A stretch of 39,773 nucleotides of DNA from Desulfosarcina sp. (lineage in GTDB: Bacteria > Desulfobacterota > Desulfobacteria > Desulfobacterales > Desulfosarcinaceae): NCBI GenBank assembly GCA_014237405.1, contig JABZFO010000148.1:1-39773 (forward strand), read 5' to 3'. Positions 8,156-16,625 of the stretch are shown one piece after another (position 1 is the stretch's first letter; the number at the start of each line of letters is the position of its first letter). A program made the position numbers and the translations under genes. The notes beneath the pieces are model-generated. The model had not been told where the DNA came from. It did no database searches and saw only the letters and a list, made by a program, of their open reading frames with translations.

Positions 8156-9093
8156 GCAATAACGGTCTGAAATCAGGAAGCAATCTGGAGAAGGTGCTCA
8201 AGGCGGGCCACTTTGCGTTTACCGGTGAATGCGGACCGCCCAAGGGTGCCAATGTGGAACATCTGAAGGAGAAATTCGAACATCTGCGGGGCAAGGTGGA
8301 TGCGGTAAATGTCACCGACAATCAGACAGCCGTGGTGCGCATGTCCAGTGCGGCGGCATCGGCCATCATGGTGGCCAACGGCATCGAGCCCAACTTTCAG
8401 ATGGTGTGCCGGGACCGGAACCGCCTGGCCATGATGGCCGACATCCTCGGGGTCTATTCCCTGGGGGTGAGGAATATGCTCTGCCTCTCCGGCGACCACC
8501 AGAAGTTCGGCAACCACCCCCAGTCAAAGAACGTCTTTGACATCGACTCCATGCAGCTCATCGCCATGGTGAAGAAGATGAGAGACGAAGGCAAGTTCCT
8601 CAACGACGAGGATATTGACGAGCCGCCGAAGATGTTCATCGGGGCCGCTGCCAATCCGTTTGCCGACCCATACGAATTCCGGGTTTACCGGCTGGCCAAC
8701 AAGATTGATGCGGGTGCGGACTTCATCCAGACCCAGTGCATCTACAATATGCCCCGGTTCAGAGATTTCATGAAAATGGCCGTGGACATGGGCCTCACGG
8801 AAAAGGCATACATTCTCGCCGGTGTCACGCCCATGAAAAGCGCACGCATGGCCCAATACATGGCAAAAATGGTTCCCGGTATGGATGTCCCGGAAGCGTT
8901 GATCGAACGACTGAAGGGGGCAGGTAAGGGCAAGCAGGCCGAAGAGGGCATCAAATTCGCCATTGAGCAGATCGATGAGTTCAAGGAGATGGAAGGGGTT
9001 GCCGGTGTTCACCTGATGGCCATCGAATGGGAGCACAAAGTTCCTGAAATCGCCGAACGGGCAGGGGTGTTGCCCAGGCCGCAGGTGGACTGA
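8152..9093 (+). CDS. metF: Methylenetetrahydrofolate reductase MetF
   Basis: A 313-residue cytoplasmic TIM-barrel enzyme reducing methylene-THF to methyl-THF, the last folate step in the methyl branch of the Wood-Ljungdahl pathway. Evidence: GECGPPKGANVEHL near the N-terminus with the family's acidic residue, VNVTDNQTAVVRMS, VCRDRNR, CLSGDH, DFIQTQCIYN, AGVTPMKSARMA and a conserved C-terminal helix set. The overlap with metV makes this the MetV-dependent copy. Such a pathway could run towards acetyl-CoA or in reverse for complete oxidation; the sequence does not decide. Confidence 0.95.
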   Translation: MSNNGLKSGSNLEKVLKAGHFAFTGECGPPKGANVEHLKEKFEHLRGKVDAVNVTDNQTAVVRMSSAAASAIMVANGIEPNFQMVCRDRNRLAMMADILGVYSLGVRNMLCLSGDHQKFGNHPQSKNVFDIDSMQLIAMVKKMRDEGKFLNDEDIDEPPKMFIGAAANPFADPYEFRVYRLANKIDAGADFIQTQCIYNMPRFRDFMKMAVDMGLTEKAYILAGVTPMKSARMAQYMAKMVPGMDVPEALIERLKGAGKGKQAEEGIKFAIEQIDEFKEMEGVAGVHLMAIEWEHKVPEIAERAGVLPRPQVD

Positions 9094-9182
9094 ACCGATT
9101 TTGCCGGATAAGCGGGATCTGGGGGAGATACCCCCACCACCGACACACTCGGTCCCGCCCGGCGACTATTCAAGCTCAGGCT

Positions 9183-9203
9183 GCTGATTTATCAACAATC
9201 AGC
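9183..9203 (+). repeat. Hairpin in the leader of the receiver gene (GCTGATT-N7-AATCAGC)
   Basis: A 7-bp perfect stem with a 7-nt loop lies between metF and the CheY-like gene, ending just before its AAAGGAG ribosome site. It may set differential expression of the last genes of the operon. No T-run follows. Confidence 0.35.
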
Positions 9204-9224
9204 TGAGCATAAAGGAGACATCGT

Positions 9225-9614
9225 ATGAGCGACAAAAAACGAATCTTAGTGGTAGACGACGAGCCCGATTTCTGCTCCATCGTTCAGGGTAATCTGGAAA
9301 AGGAAGGTTTCGAAGTGGAGGTGGCTTATGATGGCGTACAAGGGCTGGAGAAAGTCAAGGCCAATCCCCCCGATGCCATTGTTTTGGATGTCATGATGCC
9401 GGAAATGGACGGTTACGCGGTGTGCAAGGAGTTGAAAAGCGATGAAAAATATGCCGACATTCCCATTTTGATGCTTACCGCCGTGGCATCCCACGTCTCT
9501 TCCACCCGCTACTCCCACTACGACGGCATGAGCATGGAAGCCGACGACTATCTTCCCAAGCCGGCTTCTGCGGAAGAGATCACCGAGAGCCTGAAGGGGC
9601 TATTGGACCTGTAA
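9225..9614 (+). CDS. Single-domain response regulator (CheY/Spo0F-like receiver)
   Basis: A 129-residue receiver with no output domain. The fold is complete: acidic pair in VVDDEPDF, phospho-acceptor Asp in VLDVMMPEMDG near residue 54, the switch Thr in MLTAV near 85 and the conserved Lys in LPKPAS near 109. The extended loop after the Thr (SSTRYSHYDGMSMEADDY) is typical of stand-alone receivers in sulfate reducers. The start has a good AAAGGAGA site. Its kinase and target are unknown; its place after metF suggests protein-level control of the C1 or respiratory module. Confidence 0.93.
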   Translation: MSDKKRILVVDDEPDFCSIVQGNLEKEGFEVEVAYDGVQGLEKVKANPPDAIVLDVMMPEMDGYAVCKELKSDEKYADIPILMLTAVASHVSSTRYSHYDGMSMEADDYLPKPASAEEITESLKGLLDL

Positions 9615-9844
9615 CCCCGCGGCCCTCAAACCGGGTCTCCGGTACGGCGGCTGGCATCGGTCGGATACTGGACTATACGGCCGCTGCCGCCGGAATGACC
9701 CGCAAACAGCACGGATTCCGGTCCTAAAGGGGTCGGGCCGGAGCGCCGGGCTGGATGCTTCCGGATCCATGCACCTACAGCCAACACGGCACCAGAGGCT
9801 TTTCCCAACGGGGCTTTGGTCGCCATCAATCGAGACGCGGCAAG

Positions 9845-10702
9845 ATGAACCAGTCTTCAGGAAGCCTGGACTCGACCTACGAGTACCAGACAAAGGTGTT
9901 CTGTCTCATCAGCGATCAGCGGGTGTTTCGATCCAAATCGCCGGAGATGTTTACCACGGTGATCGGCCGGACGGGCATCAAAGGGGCCTATGTGCCTTTT
10001 ATGGTCGAAGATGGCAATATCGGCAAGGCGTTGGAGAGTCTCCGGGTGCTCAACATTGCCGGTGCCAGCATTACCGCACCATTTAAGGAAAAAGTGTTAC
10101 CCTACCTGGATGTGCTTTCCGAGGGTGCCAACATCATCGGCGCCGTCAACACCATCGTCTGTAAAGCGGGCCATCTCAAAGGATACAATACCAACGCCAT
10201 AGGCATCATGGATGCGCTCAATGAAATCGGGTTCGATATCGCCGGAAAAAAAGCCCTGGTGATTGGAACCGGTGGGGCGGCGCGGGCGGTGGTTTTCATT
10301 CTCAACTGGCTACGGGCGGAATCGATTGTGGTTGCTGGTCGAGACGATGAAAAAAACCACCGTCTGGCCGGCCATTTCAGCTGTACGCCACGGATGCTGA
10401 AGGAGCTGGCCGACGTTCACGTGAACGTGGACCTCATTGTCAATGCCACATCCATTTCCAGCAGTGGTGAGTCCAGCGAGTTAACCGGCATCGTCGGCAG
10501 CATGAAGAGCAACGGTTGCCAGTTGGTGTTCGATCTCAACTACGGTCGCCGGGACAATATCTGGCAAGCCCTTGCAGCCAAAAACGGCAACCAATTCATG
10601 GATGGCGTGTCCGCCCTGGCCTACCAGGCCCGGCGAACGTTCCTGCTGTGGACAGGCCAGGATGTCCCGCACCAAGAATTCCTGAAGGCGCTGGAGGGAT
10701 AA
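9845..10702 (+). CDS. Shikimate dehydrogenase-like (AroE family) protein with altered substrate residues
   Basis: A 285-residue two-domain NAD(P)-dependent oxidoreductase. The nucleotide-binding domain is clear (VIGTGGAARAV near residue 140, NATS near 200), and GAVNTIV is standard AroE. The substrate side is unusual. The family's NVT-x-P-x-K is here SITAPFK: the Lys is kept but the Asn is Ser. The catalytic Asp of NTDxxG is Asn in YNTNAIG, and SP-x-x-HN reads SPEMFTT. It may be a shikimate dehydrogenase of low activity, act on another quinate-like substrate, or be an AroE-like protein of unknown role. I start it at ATG 9845, where similarity begins; the frame stays open upstream to 9755. Family sure, substrate doubtful. 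Confidence 0.82.
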   Translation: MNQSSGSLDSTYEYQTKVFCLISDQRVFRSKSPEMFTTVIGRTGIKGAYVPFMVEDGNIGKALESLRVLNIAGASITAPFKEKVLPYLDVLSEGANIIGAVNTIVCKAGHLKGYNTNAIGIMDALNEIGFDIAGKKALVIGTGGAARAVVFILNWLRAESIVVAGRDDEKNHRLAGHFSCTPRMLKELADVHVNVDLIVNATSISSSGESSELTGIVGSMKSNGCQLVFDLNYGRRDNIWQALAAKNGNQFMDGVSALAYQARRTFLLWTGQDVPHQEFLKALEG

Positions 10703-10736
10703 GGCCTCCCTGTGGACGCTGTTGAAACGAGTCAGA

Positions 10737-10965
10737 CTATCGTTTGATCTCACGCTTCAGGTTGATTCCGTATTTTCGCATCCGGTTCCACACCGTCACC
10801 CGGTTGATCCCTAACATCCGAGCCGCCTGGCTTTGATTCCCACCGGTAATCCATGAAGCGGTTCGAGCCTCCCGCGAGAGCCCCCGGATCGGTTTGCCCG
10901 TCCGTAGTTCCAGGTGATTGATGAAGGTGTTGACCAGCAGGGGGATGTCGGTATTTTCAAATCGA
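10737..10965 (-). pseudogene. Remnant of a sigma-54 activator (AAA+ tail joined to Fis helix-turn-helix)
   Basis: On the minus strand an open frame reads [16 protein letters not shown] and GKPIRGLS, typical of the end of an NtrC-type AAA+ domain. It jumps straight to a Fis-like helix-turn-helix (NQSQAARMLGINRVTVWNRM) and stops at 10737-10739. The PWPGN-x-REL block and its surroundings are missing, and nothing recognisable lies upstream beyond about 10965. This is the 3' end of a regulator that lost its front and an internal piece. It ends 34 bp from the AroE-like gene and faces away from the cytochrome-complex operon, so it may once have controlled that operon. Confidence 0.7.
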
Positions 10966-11088
10966 CCTCGAGGACACTCCTTGGCCGGTGAGTGTTCTCA
11001 AGTTCAACCAGGCGGTTTTAGAAATGAATCCTGTAGACGTCCGGCCGTGTTTCACTATCATGCTTTACCTATAAACCGAGGAGGGCCT

Positions 11089-12042
11089 ATGGGGCTGAAC
11101 AGACGTGATTTTTTTAAATATATGGCAGTTGCCGGCGCAACGGTGGCCGGATCCGAACGATCCGCCCACGCCTGGCAATCCAGGGCGCCGTCCGACCCCT
11201 ATGGCTGTCTGGTGGATTTGACCCGGTGCATCGGCTGCCGCAAATGCGAAGAGGCCTGCAACCGGGTCAACGCACTGCCGGCACCGGACCGGTCCTTCGA
11301 AGACCTGACACTTCTCGACAAAAAACGCCGGCCCGATGAGCGGGCCTACACGGTGGTGAACCGGTATGTCTCGGGCGAGATCGATAAGCGGGACCAGCTG
11401 GTGCCTACCTTCGTCAAGCTCCAGTGCATGCACTGCCAGGATCCGGCCTGCGTATCGGCCTGCATTGCCGTTGCGTTGACCAAAAAGGAAAACGGCGCGG
11501 TGCATTACGATGTCACCAAGTGTATCGGCTGCCGTTATTGCATGGTGGCCTGTCCATTCGAAATTCCGGCCTACGAGTACCACGATCCCATCACTCCACG
11601 GGTGATGAAATGCACCTTCTGCTACGAGCGGGTGGAATCGGAAAAGAAGCTTCCCGGATGTGCGGAAATCTGTCCGGTGGAGGCCATCACCTTCGGCCGA
11701 AGAAAAGATCTGATAAAGGTGGCCCGGCAGCGCATTAAAAAGAACCCGGGGCGTTACATCGATCATGTGTACGGAGAGAAGGAGGTGGGCGGCACCAGCT
11801 GGATGTATCTGTCCGGAGTGCCATTTGAGAAACTGGGATTAAACGCGCTCCCGGAAAAGCCCATGCCGCAACTGGCCGAAACCATTCAACACTCCCTGTT
11901 CAGCTACCTTTGGTCCCCCATCGTTCTGTTCGGAATGCTCGGTGGTGTCATGTGGGCCTCCAAGGACAAGAGCGACCGTGCTGGCAATGGCGGTCGTTCA
12001 GGCAATGGCAAGGAAGGAGACTATAAAGGAAGGATGCTATAA
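11089..12042 (+). CDS. Tat-exported HybA-like 4x[4Fe-4S] electron-transfer protein
   Basis: A 317-residue periplasmic iron-sulfur subunit. A Tat signal with twin arginines ([13 protein letters not shown]) follows the start. Ferredoxin motifs are [39 protein letters not shown] and CTFCYERV with CAEICP, giving sites for four clusters. A hydrophobic segment near the C-terminus ([14 protein letters not shown]) would anchor it in the membrane, as in HybA, and a Gly/Lys-rich tail follows. I take ATG 11089 because GAGGAGG precedes it and the Tat signal begins there. An upstream in-frame extension to 10918 is not supported. The stop abuts the NrfD-like gene. It should pass electrons between that subunit and the multihaem cytochrome. 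Confidence 0.94.
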   Translation: MGLNRRDFFKYMAVAGATVAGSERSAHAWQSRAPSDPYGCLVDLTRCIGCRKCEEACNRVNALPAPDRSFEDLTLLDKKRRPDERAYTVVNRYVSGEIDKRDQLVPTFVKLQCMHCQDPACVSACIAVALTKKENGAVHYDVTKCIGCRYCMVACPFEIPAYEYHDPITPRVMKCTFCYERVESEKKLPGCAEICPVEAITFGRRKDLIKVARQRIKKNPGRYIDHVYGEKEVGGTSWMYLSGVPFEKLGLNALPEKPMPQLAETIQHSLFSYLWSPIVLFGMLGGVMWASKDKSDRAGNGGRSGNGKEGDYKGRML

Positions 12043-13248
12043 ATGACCCATCATGCAGCGCCTGTAAAGGCGAAATTCTGGACGCCCGGAGTTGTCGTGC
12101 TGGCCTTTCTCATGGCCGCCGGCGCAGCCGCCATCATTGCCCGCTTCATCGGCGGTATCGGCTACGTGTCCAACCTGACCACCGCCAGACCCTGGGGCCT
12201 GTGGATCGGGGTGGATGTGGCTTCCGGTGTGGCCCTGGCCGCCGGCGGATTTACCACGGCGTTTCTGGCCCACATCATCGGCCGTCATTATTATGAACCC
12301 GTTGTCCGACCGGCCCTGCTCACCGCCATGCTCGGCTATACCTTTGTGGTGTTGGGACTCATGGTGGATATCGGCCGCTCCTGGGCTATCTGGAAGCCCA
12401 TGCTGTACTGGAATCCCACGTCGGTGCTGTTCGAGGTGGCCATGTGTGTCATGTTCTACCTCAACGTGCTTTACCTCGAGTTCCTGCCCATTGTTGTGGA
12501 GCGGTTCAAGGGTGGGGTAAACCTACCCGGACCACTGGCCGCACTCAATGGACCGATTGACGGCCTGCTGAAACTGGCCGACACCATATTGCCCAAGATG
12601 ATGTGGTTCTTTATCATTGCCGGCGTGGTGCTTTCCTGCATGCATCAATCCAGCCTGGGTTCGCTGATGCTCATCGCTCCCACCAAGCTTCATCCGCTGT
12701 GGTACACGCCCATTCTGCCGCTGTTGTTCCTCACTTCGGCCATTGCGGTGGGCTACCCCATGGTGGTGTTCGAAGCCACCCTGGCCACCAAGTCACTGAA
12801 GCTGGATTCGGAGATGAAGCTCCTCACCCCGCTGACCCGTTTTACCATTTTCCTGCTTGGACTCTACCTGGCACTGAAGGTGGGAGATATTGTGGTGCGC
12901 GGCACCTATGTCTATTTGCTGGACTTTACGGCCCAGACCAACGCCTTTCTCATCGAGATGGTTTTCGGCGTGATTGTCCCCTGGCTGATGCTGTTGTCTC
13001 CGAAATTGCGTCGATCCCGCCAGGCGCTGTTCATTGCCTGCACCATGATCGTGGGCGGCGTGCTGGTCAACCGGATCAATGTATTTGTAGTGGGATACCG
13101 CCCCCCCATCAGCGAGGCCAACTATTTTCCGGCAATCGGTGAAATACTGGTCACCGTGGGGCTCATCGCGGCGCTGATGTTTGTCTATCGATTTATAGTG
13201 ACCTATTTGCCGGTACTCAACAAACCAGAACAGGAGGTGTCTGCATGA
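12043..13248 (+). CDS. NrfD/HybB-like quinone-interacting membrane protein
   Basis: A 401-residue polytopic inner-membrane protein of the NrfD/PsrC family with about ten hydrophobic segments spread over the whole length. Family-like segments include TARPWGLWIGVDVASGVALAAGG near residue 45, GRSWAIWKPMLYWNP near 108, SCMHQSSLGSLML near 200 and NRINVFVVGY near 345. These subunits oxidise or reduce quinol at the membrane and work with a ferredoxin-like partner. Its ATG directly follows the upstream stop, and its own stop overlaps the cytochrome ATG (ATGA), so the three proteins are made together. Confidence 0.93.
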   Translation: MTHHAAPVKAKFWTPGVVVLAFLMAAGAAAIIARFIGGIGYVSNLTTARPWGLWIGVDVASGVALAAGGFTTAFLAHIIGRHYYEPVVRPALLTAMLGYTFVVLGLMVDIGRSWAIWKPMLYWNPTSVLFEVAMCVMFYLNVLYLEFLPIVVERFKGGVNLPGPLAALNGPIDGLLKLADTILPKMMWFFIIAGVVLSCMHQSSLGSLMLIAPTKLHPLWYTPILPLLFLTSAIAVGYPMVVFEATLATKSLKLDSEMKLLTPLTRFTIFLLGLYLALKVGDIVVRGTYVYLLDFTAQTNAFLIEMVFGVIVPWLMLLSPKLRRSRQALFIACTMIVGGVLVNRINVFVVGYRPPISEANYFPAIGEILVTVGLIAALMFVYRFIVTYLPVLNKPEQEVSA

Positions 13249-15323
13249 CCAGAACAGGACCGGGTGTTATTTTAACAATCACGGCTGCCCTGGCCGGCAT
13301 CCTATTCAGCACTCCGGCCCTGGCGGCCAACCCGTCGCCCGCTGAAACAGCGGCTCCAGAAAAAGTGGTTTGGACCGCGCCGGACCAGGAGGAGGCCGAA
13401 AAGCGGGCCGAGGAGGTGGTCCCGTTTGTTGAGGCGGTGATGGACGAGTGTCGGCTGTGCCGGCAGCAGCGGCTCCGGGATGTGGGACTGAGTGTCAAGG
13501 ACCAGTCGGAAAGCTACTTTCTGCTGAACAGCCCCATCATCCGGAAGACCGAAGACCACTACGGGCCGGTGCGCTTCATGCACGCCAAGCATGCCGGCGT
13601 CACCAAAGACTGCGCCCTGTGCCATCACTACCGGCCCCTGGATGAAACGGCATCGGAAACCACCCGATGTTCCGCCTGTCATCAGGAGCCGTTCAATAAG
13701 GACCATCCCGAACGATTGGGTCTCAAGGCCGCCTATCATCAACAGTGCATGGGGTGTCATCAGGAGATGGACAAGGGACCCATCGACTGTGCCGGCTGCC
13801 ATCGGAAGAACGTGCCCGACCATAAAGACCTGATACAGCTGGCCGCCAACCCGGAACCCTTTGAGGTAACCAGCGAATGCCTGCGCTGCCACAAGCCGGC
13901 AGGCGAGGATATGCTCAAGTCGGCCCACTGGCTGTGGAAAGGACCGTCTCCATACACGCTCCATCACCGAAAGGAGGTCGAGCTCGGTAAGGCAACCATT
14001 GCCACGAACAACTTCTGAGTGAGCATCATCAGCAACGAGGCTCGTTGCACAAGTTGTCACGCCGGATACGGGTGGAAAGACGCGACTTTTGACTTTACCG
14101 ATATGACCAAGATCGACTGCCTGGTTTGCCACGACACGTCAGGCACCTATAAAAAAACACCCACGGGGGCGGGCATGCCGGATCCCACAGTGGATCTGGT
14201 GGCCGTGGCCAAAAGTGTCGGTCCCACCTCCCGAAAGACCTGCGGTGACTGCCACTTCAACGGCGGCGGCGGCGAAGCGGTGAAACATTCCGACCTCTCC
14301 CGCCAGCTGCTTCATCCAGAGCGAAGCTGTGATGTCCACATGGGCGGGTATGATTTTCAGTGCTCGGAGTGCCACCGCACCCGCAACCACAAAATTGCCG
14401 GACGAAGTTCTTCGGTGCCCGTCGTTGAAGGTAGCTTCTCCTGCCAAAACTGCCACACGGGCAAACCCCATAATGGTGCCAAACTGCTGGACCATCATCT
14501 GAACAAGCACTGTGAAACCATCGACTGCAACACCTGTCACGCGCCGGTGTATGCCAAATGCAAACCCACCAAGGTGTTTTGGGACTGGTCAAAAGCCGGG
14601 GATAAAGAGCGAAAGCCGAAAAAAGACAAGTACGGCATGGAAGATTATAACTGGAAAAAGGGTGAGTTCATCTGGAAAGAGTCACCCAAGCCGGTTTACG
14701 CGTGGTACGGCGGATTCATGAAACGGGTGTTGTTGGGAGACAGGCTGGATCTGTCACAACCTGAGATCAACATCACCGAGCCGGTGGGCTCCATCAACGA
14801 CCCCAATTCCAGAATTTCACCCTTCAAAATCATGAAGGGGGTTCAGCCTGTTGATGCCGATTATAAACACCTGCTTGTCCCCCACCTGTTCCCCCGGGAC
14901 AAGGAGGACAAGACCGCCTACTGGAAACACCGCGACTGGCAGAAGGCCTTTGTGGACGGCATGAAGGCTGCCGACATGAAGTACAGCGGCAAGTACGAGT
15001 GGATCACCACCAATATGTACTGGGGTGTCGAACACGAGGTGATGCCGGCGGATATGGCTCTCTCCTGCGTTCAGTGCCACGAGAGCCTGAAGGGCGAGCG
15101 AACCTGTAACCGCTGCCACCAGGACAGCCGGGACGTCGACTTCAAAACGATCGCCCACAAGGGGACCGACTTTTCCTACATGGCCTCCAAGGGCCGTGAC
15201 GTGAGCCACCTGGTGGGCACCACCGACTATATCGACTTCAAGGGTCTAGGCTACAAGGGCGATCCCATCATTCACGGCGGTCGCTTCAAAAAACTGCCCA
15301 TGGGATACAAAGCGGAAAAATAG
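13245..15323 (+). CDS. Selenocysteine-containing multihaem cytochrome c of the octahaem tetrathionate reductase family (UGA = Sec258)
   Basis: A 692-residue periplasmic cytochrome, read through TGA 14016-14018. After a Sec signal peptide (LAGILFSTPALAA), residues about 100-200 form a cytochrome c3-like domain with four CXXCH motifs (CALCH, CSACH, CMGCH, CAGCH). The reductase-like part follows: CLRCH, then NNF-Sec, then CTSCHAGYGW, CLVCH, CGDCHFNGGGG, CSECH, CQNCH, CNTCH, CVQCH and CNRCH. That makes 13 haem sites. In this family, as I recall it, the residue after NNF is a conserved Cys and CTSCHAGYGW follows it closely, so the TGA replaces a Cys and the two halves are one protein. A SECIS-like hairpin lies at 14032-14048. 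The family reduces tetrathionate, nitrite or hydroxylamine in vitro; the substrate here is unknown. A normal gene caller would split it, the second piece starting at GTG 14019 without signal peptide or ribosome site. Confidence 0.88.
14016..14018 (+). other. Selenocysteine codon (UGA) of the multihaem cytochrome
   Basis: TGA falls between NNF and VSIISNEARCTSCH in one open frame, at the position of the family's conserved Cys. The reading frame is unchanged on both sides and both halves contain family motifs, so a simple truncation is unlikely. Confidence 0.85.
14032..14048 (+). promoter_or_regulatory. Bacterial SECIS hairpin of the multihaem cytochrome
   Basis: GCAACGA (14032-14038), loop GGC, TCGTTGC (14042-14048): a perfect 7-bp stem with a 3-nt loop whose first loop base is 21 nt after the UGA. 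Stem length, loop length and loop GG match the mvhD element at 7242-7258, though the stems differ in sequence. Confidence 0.8.
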
Positions 15324-15350
15324 CCCTCCCTGACGTTATCCTCACCAAAC

Positions 15351-15395
15351 CCGCCGCCTCCTGATGCCTGCATCAGCCAGGCGGCGGTCCTTTTT
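15351..15395. terminator. Rho-independent terminator between convergent operons
   Basis: CCGCCGCCT (15351-15359) pairs perfectly with AGGCGGCGG (15379-15387). An inner stem TGATGC/GCATCA and a run of T from 15390 complete it. It ends the cytochrome operon and lies 15 bp from the end of the convergent beta-barrel gene. Confidence 0.9.
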
Positions 15396-15409
15396 CTTCG
15401 GCCCCAAGA

Positions 15410-16625
15410 CTAAAAATGGTATCGCACGCGCAGTTCAAGCTTGTTTTTGTTTTGTTTTTCCGCAAACTCGGTGAATGTACCGCCGTTTAAAAAAGTATAT
15501 CGCAGCCGGAGCTCCCAATTGGTAAAGCCCGTATATTGAATCTCAGGGCTGATGGAGTAACTCCGGTCGTCCAGATTGACAATGGCGATCAACCCTGGTG
15601 TGAGATATAGAATGTTAAACGGGTCTTTCTGATTGATTTTCAAGTAAAGATAATTTCGGCCCAGGTTGGGGCTGTTGTATCCCATGCTGGAAACGGTCTT
15701 CGCGTTTTGGATGATGAGATCTGACCCGGTGTCAGCCAAATGCGAATCGGCATCTTCGACCAACTGATAGAACGCGGTCAACTCCTCCGACGAGAAGCCG
15801 GCACCATTGTGGTAATATTCAATGATGGTGGTGATATCATTTTCAGTGAGATATCTAAGGCCGAAGAGATATCTGCTGACAGACCGTTCCCGACCGGCAA
15901 GCACGCCGGACGGCCCGAGATAATTTTGTTTCAGGTCGGTCAAATAGGCATATTCACCATGAATTTCAAAATTTGTGGTCAGGTTTCTGGAAAAATCGAT
16001 GCCGTATCTCAGGGATCGGCTGTTGCCGGTAAATAGCACAAGGTCGATATCCGTGTCTCTATAAAGCATGTAAAGCTTCGCGGCGACGTTCATGTATCCC
16101 GATTCACCGAAATCCTCATTTACATGCTCATAGACCGGTATTGCCACGGTCGTGAGGGCCATTGCCTGTAAGGGCCGGTTGAAACTTTTTATCAGATCCA
16201 CACCGGCAGCAATAAATCCCTCCAGCGCCTCTTCGGGGTTGTTGGGGTCCTTGGGTCGATCAATAAAACCGACCGGATTCCAAGCATATCCGGTACCCCA
16301 CTTGAATCTTTTTTTTCCCAGGTCGGCGGTGAAAAACGGTAGTGGTTTAAGACTCAGATTCGCTTCATAAATGTCGATGGCGTCCGACCCGCCTAAATCG
16401 TCGTGTCTCGCCTCGGCGTGCAGCAGCCCGTTAAACGCCCCGATGCCCTTTTTGTAGCCGACATCCAGTTGAAGGGTACCTGTGTAGCGATCGATGGTGC
16501 TGCGGGGATCATTGTAAAAATTGAGGCCATAGAACGCGCTCTAGCGATCCAAGGTCAAGTACAGCTAACAGTAGATAGAGCGCGGCAAGGGTAACGGTGG
16601 ATATCCGGTAAAACCCCTTGATCAT
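15410..16625 (-). pseudogene. Outer-membrane beta-barrel gene, frameshifted near its start
   Basis: From 16540 down to 15410 one open frame of about 376 residues shows alternating hydrophobic/polar strands and the terminal aromatic LRVRYHF, typical of an outer-membrane barrel (for example WGTGYAWNPVGFIDRP, YGLNFYNDPRSTIDRY). This frame has no ATG and is preceded in frame by TAG at 16541-16543. The signal peptide (MIKGFYRISTVTLAALYLLL) begins at ATG 16625, overlapping the upstream stop as ATGA, but lies in another frame and runs out after about 38 residues. An indel or deletion near 16545-16560 explains this. The product may be lost. As last gene of the ABC/LolA-like operon it was presumably the outer-membrane end of that system. 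Confidence 0.75.

Noticed and set aside
10918..11088. N-terminal extension of the HybA-like protein
   Set aside because: It overlaps the regulator remnant, has no similarity to the family, and the Tat signal with a strong ribosome site starts at 11089.
14019..15323. A separate octahaem cytochrome gene starting at GTG 14019
   Set aside because: It would lack a signal peptide and ribosome site, begins directly after the TGA, and its first residues belong to the middle of the family domain. Read-through with selenocysteine explains both halves.
16541..16543. TAG as a recoded (pyrrolysine) codon in the barrel gene
   Set aside because: The signal peptide lies in another frame and the frame upstream of the TAG has no family sequence, so a frameshift is the better explanation.
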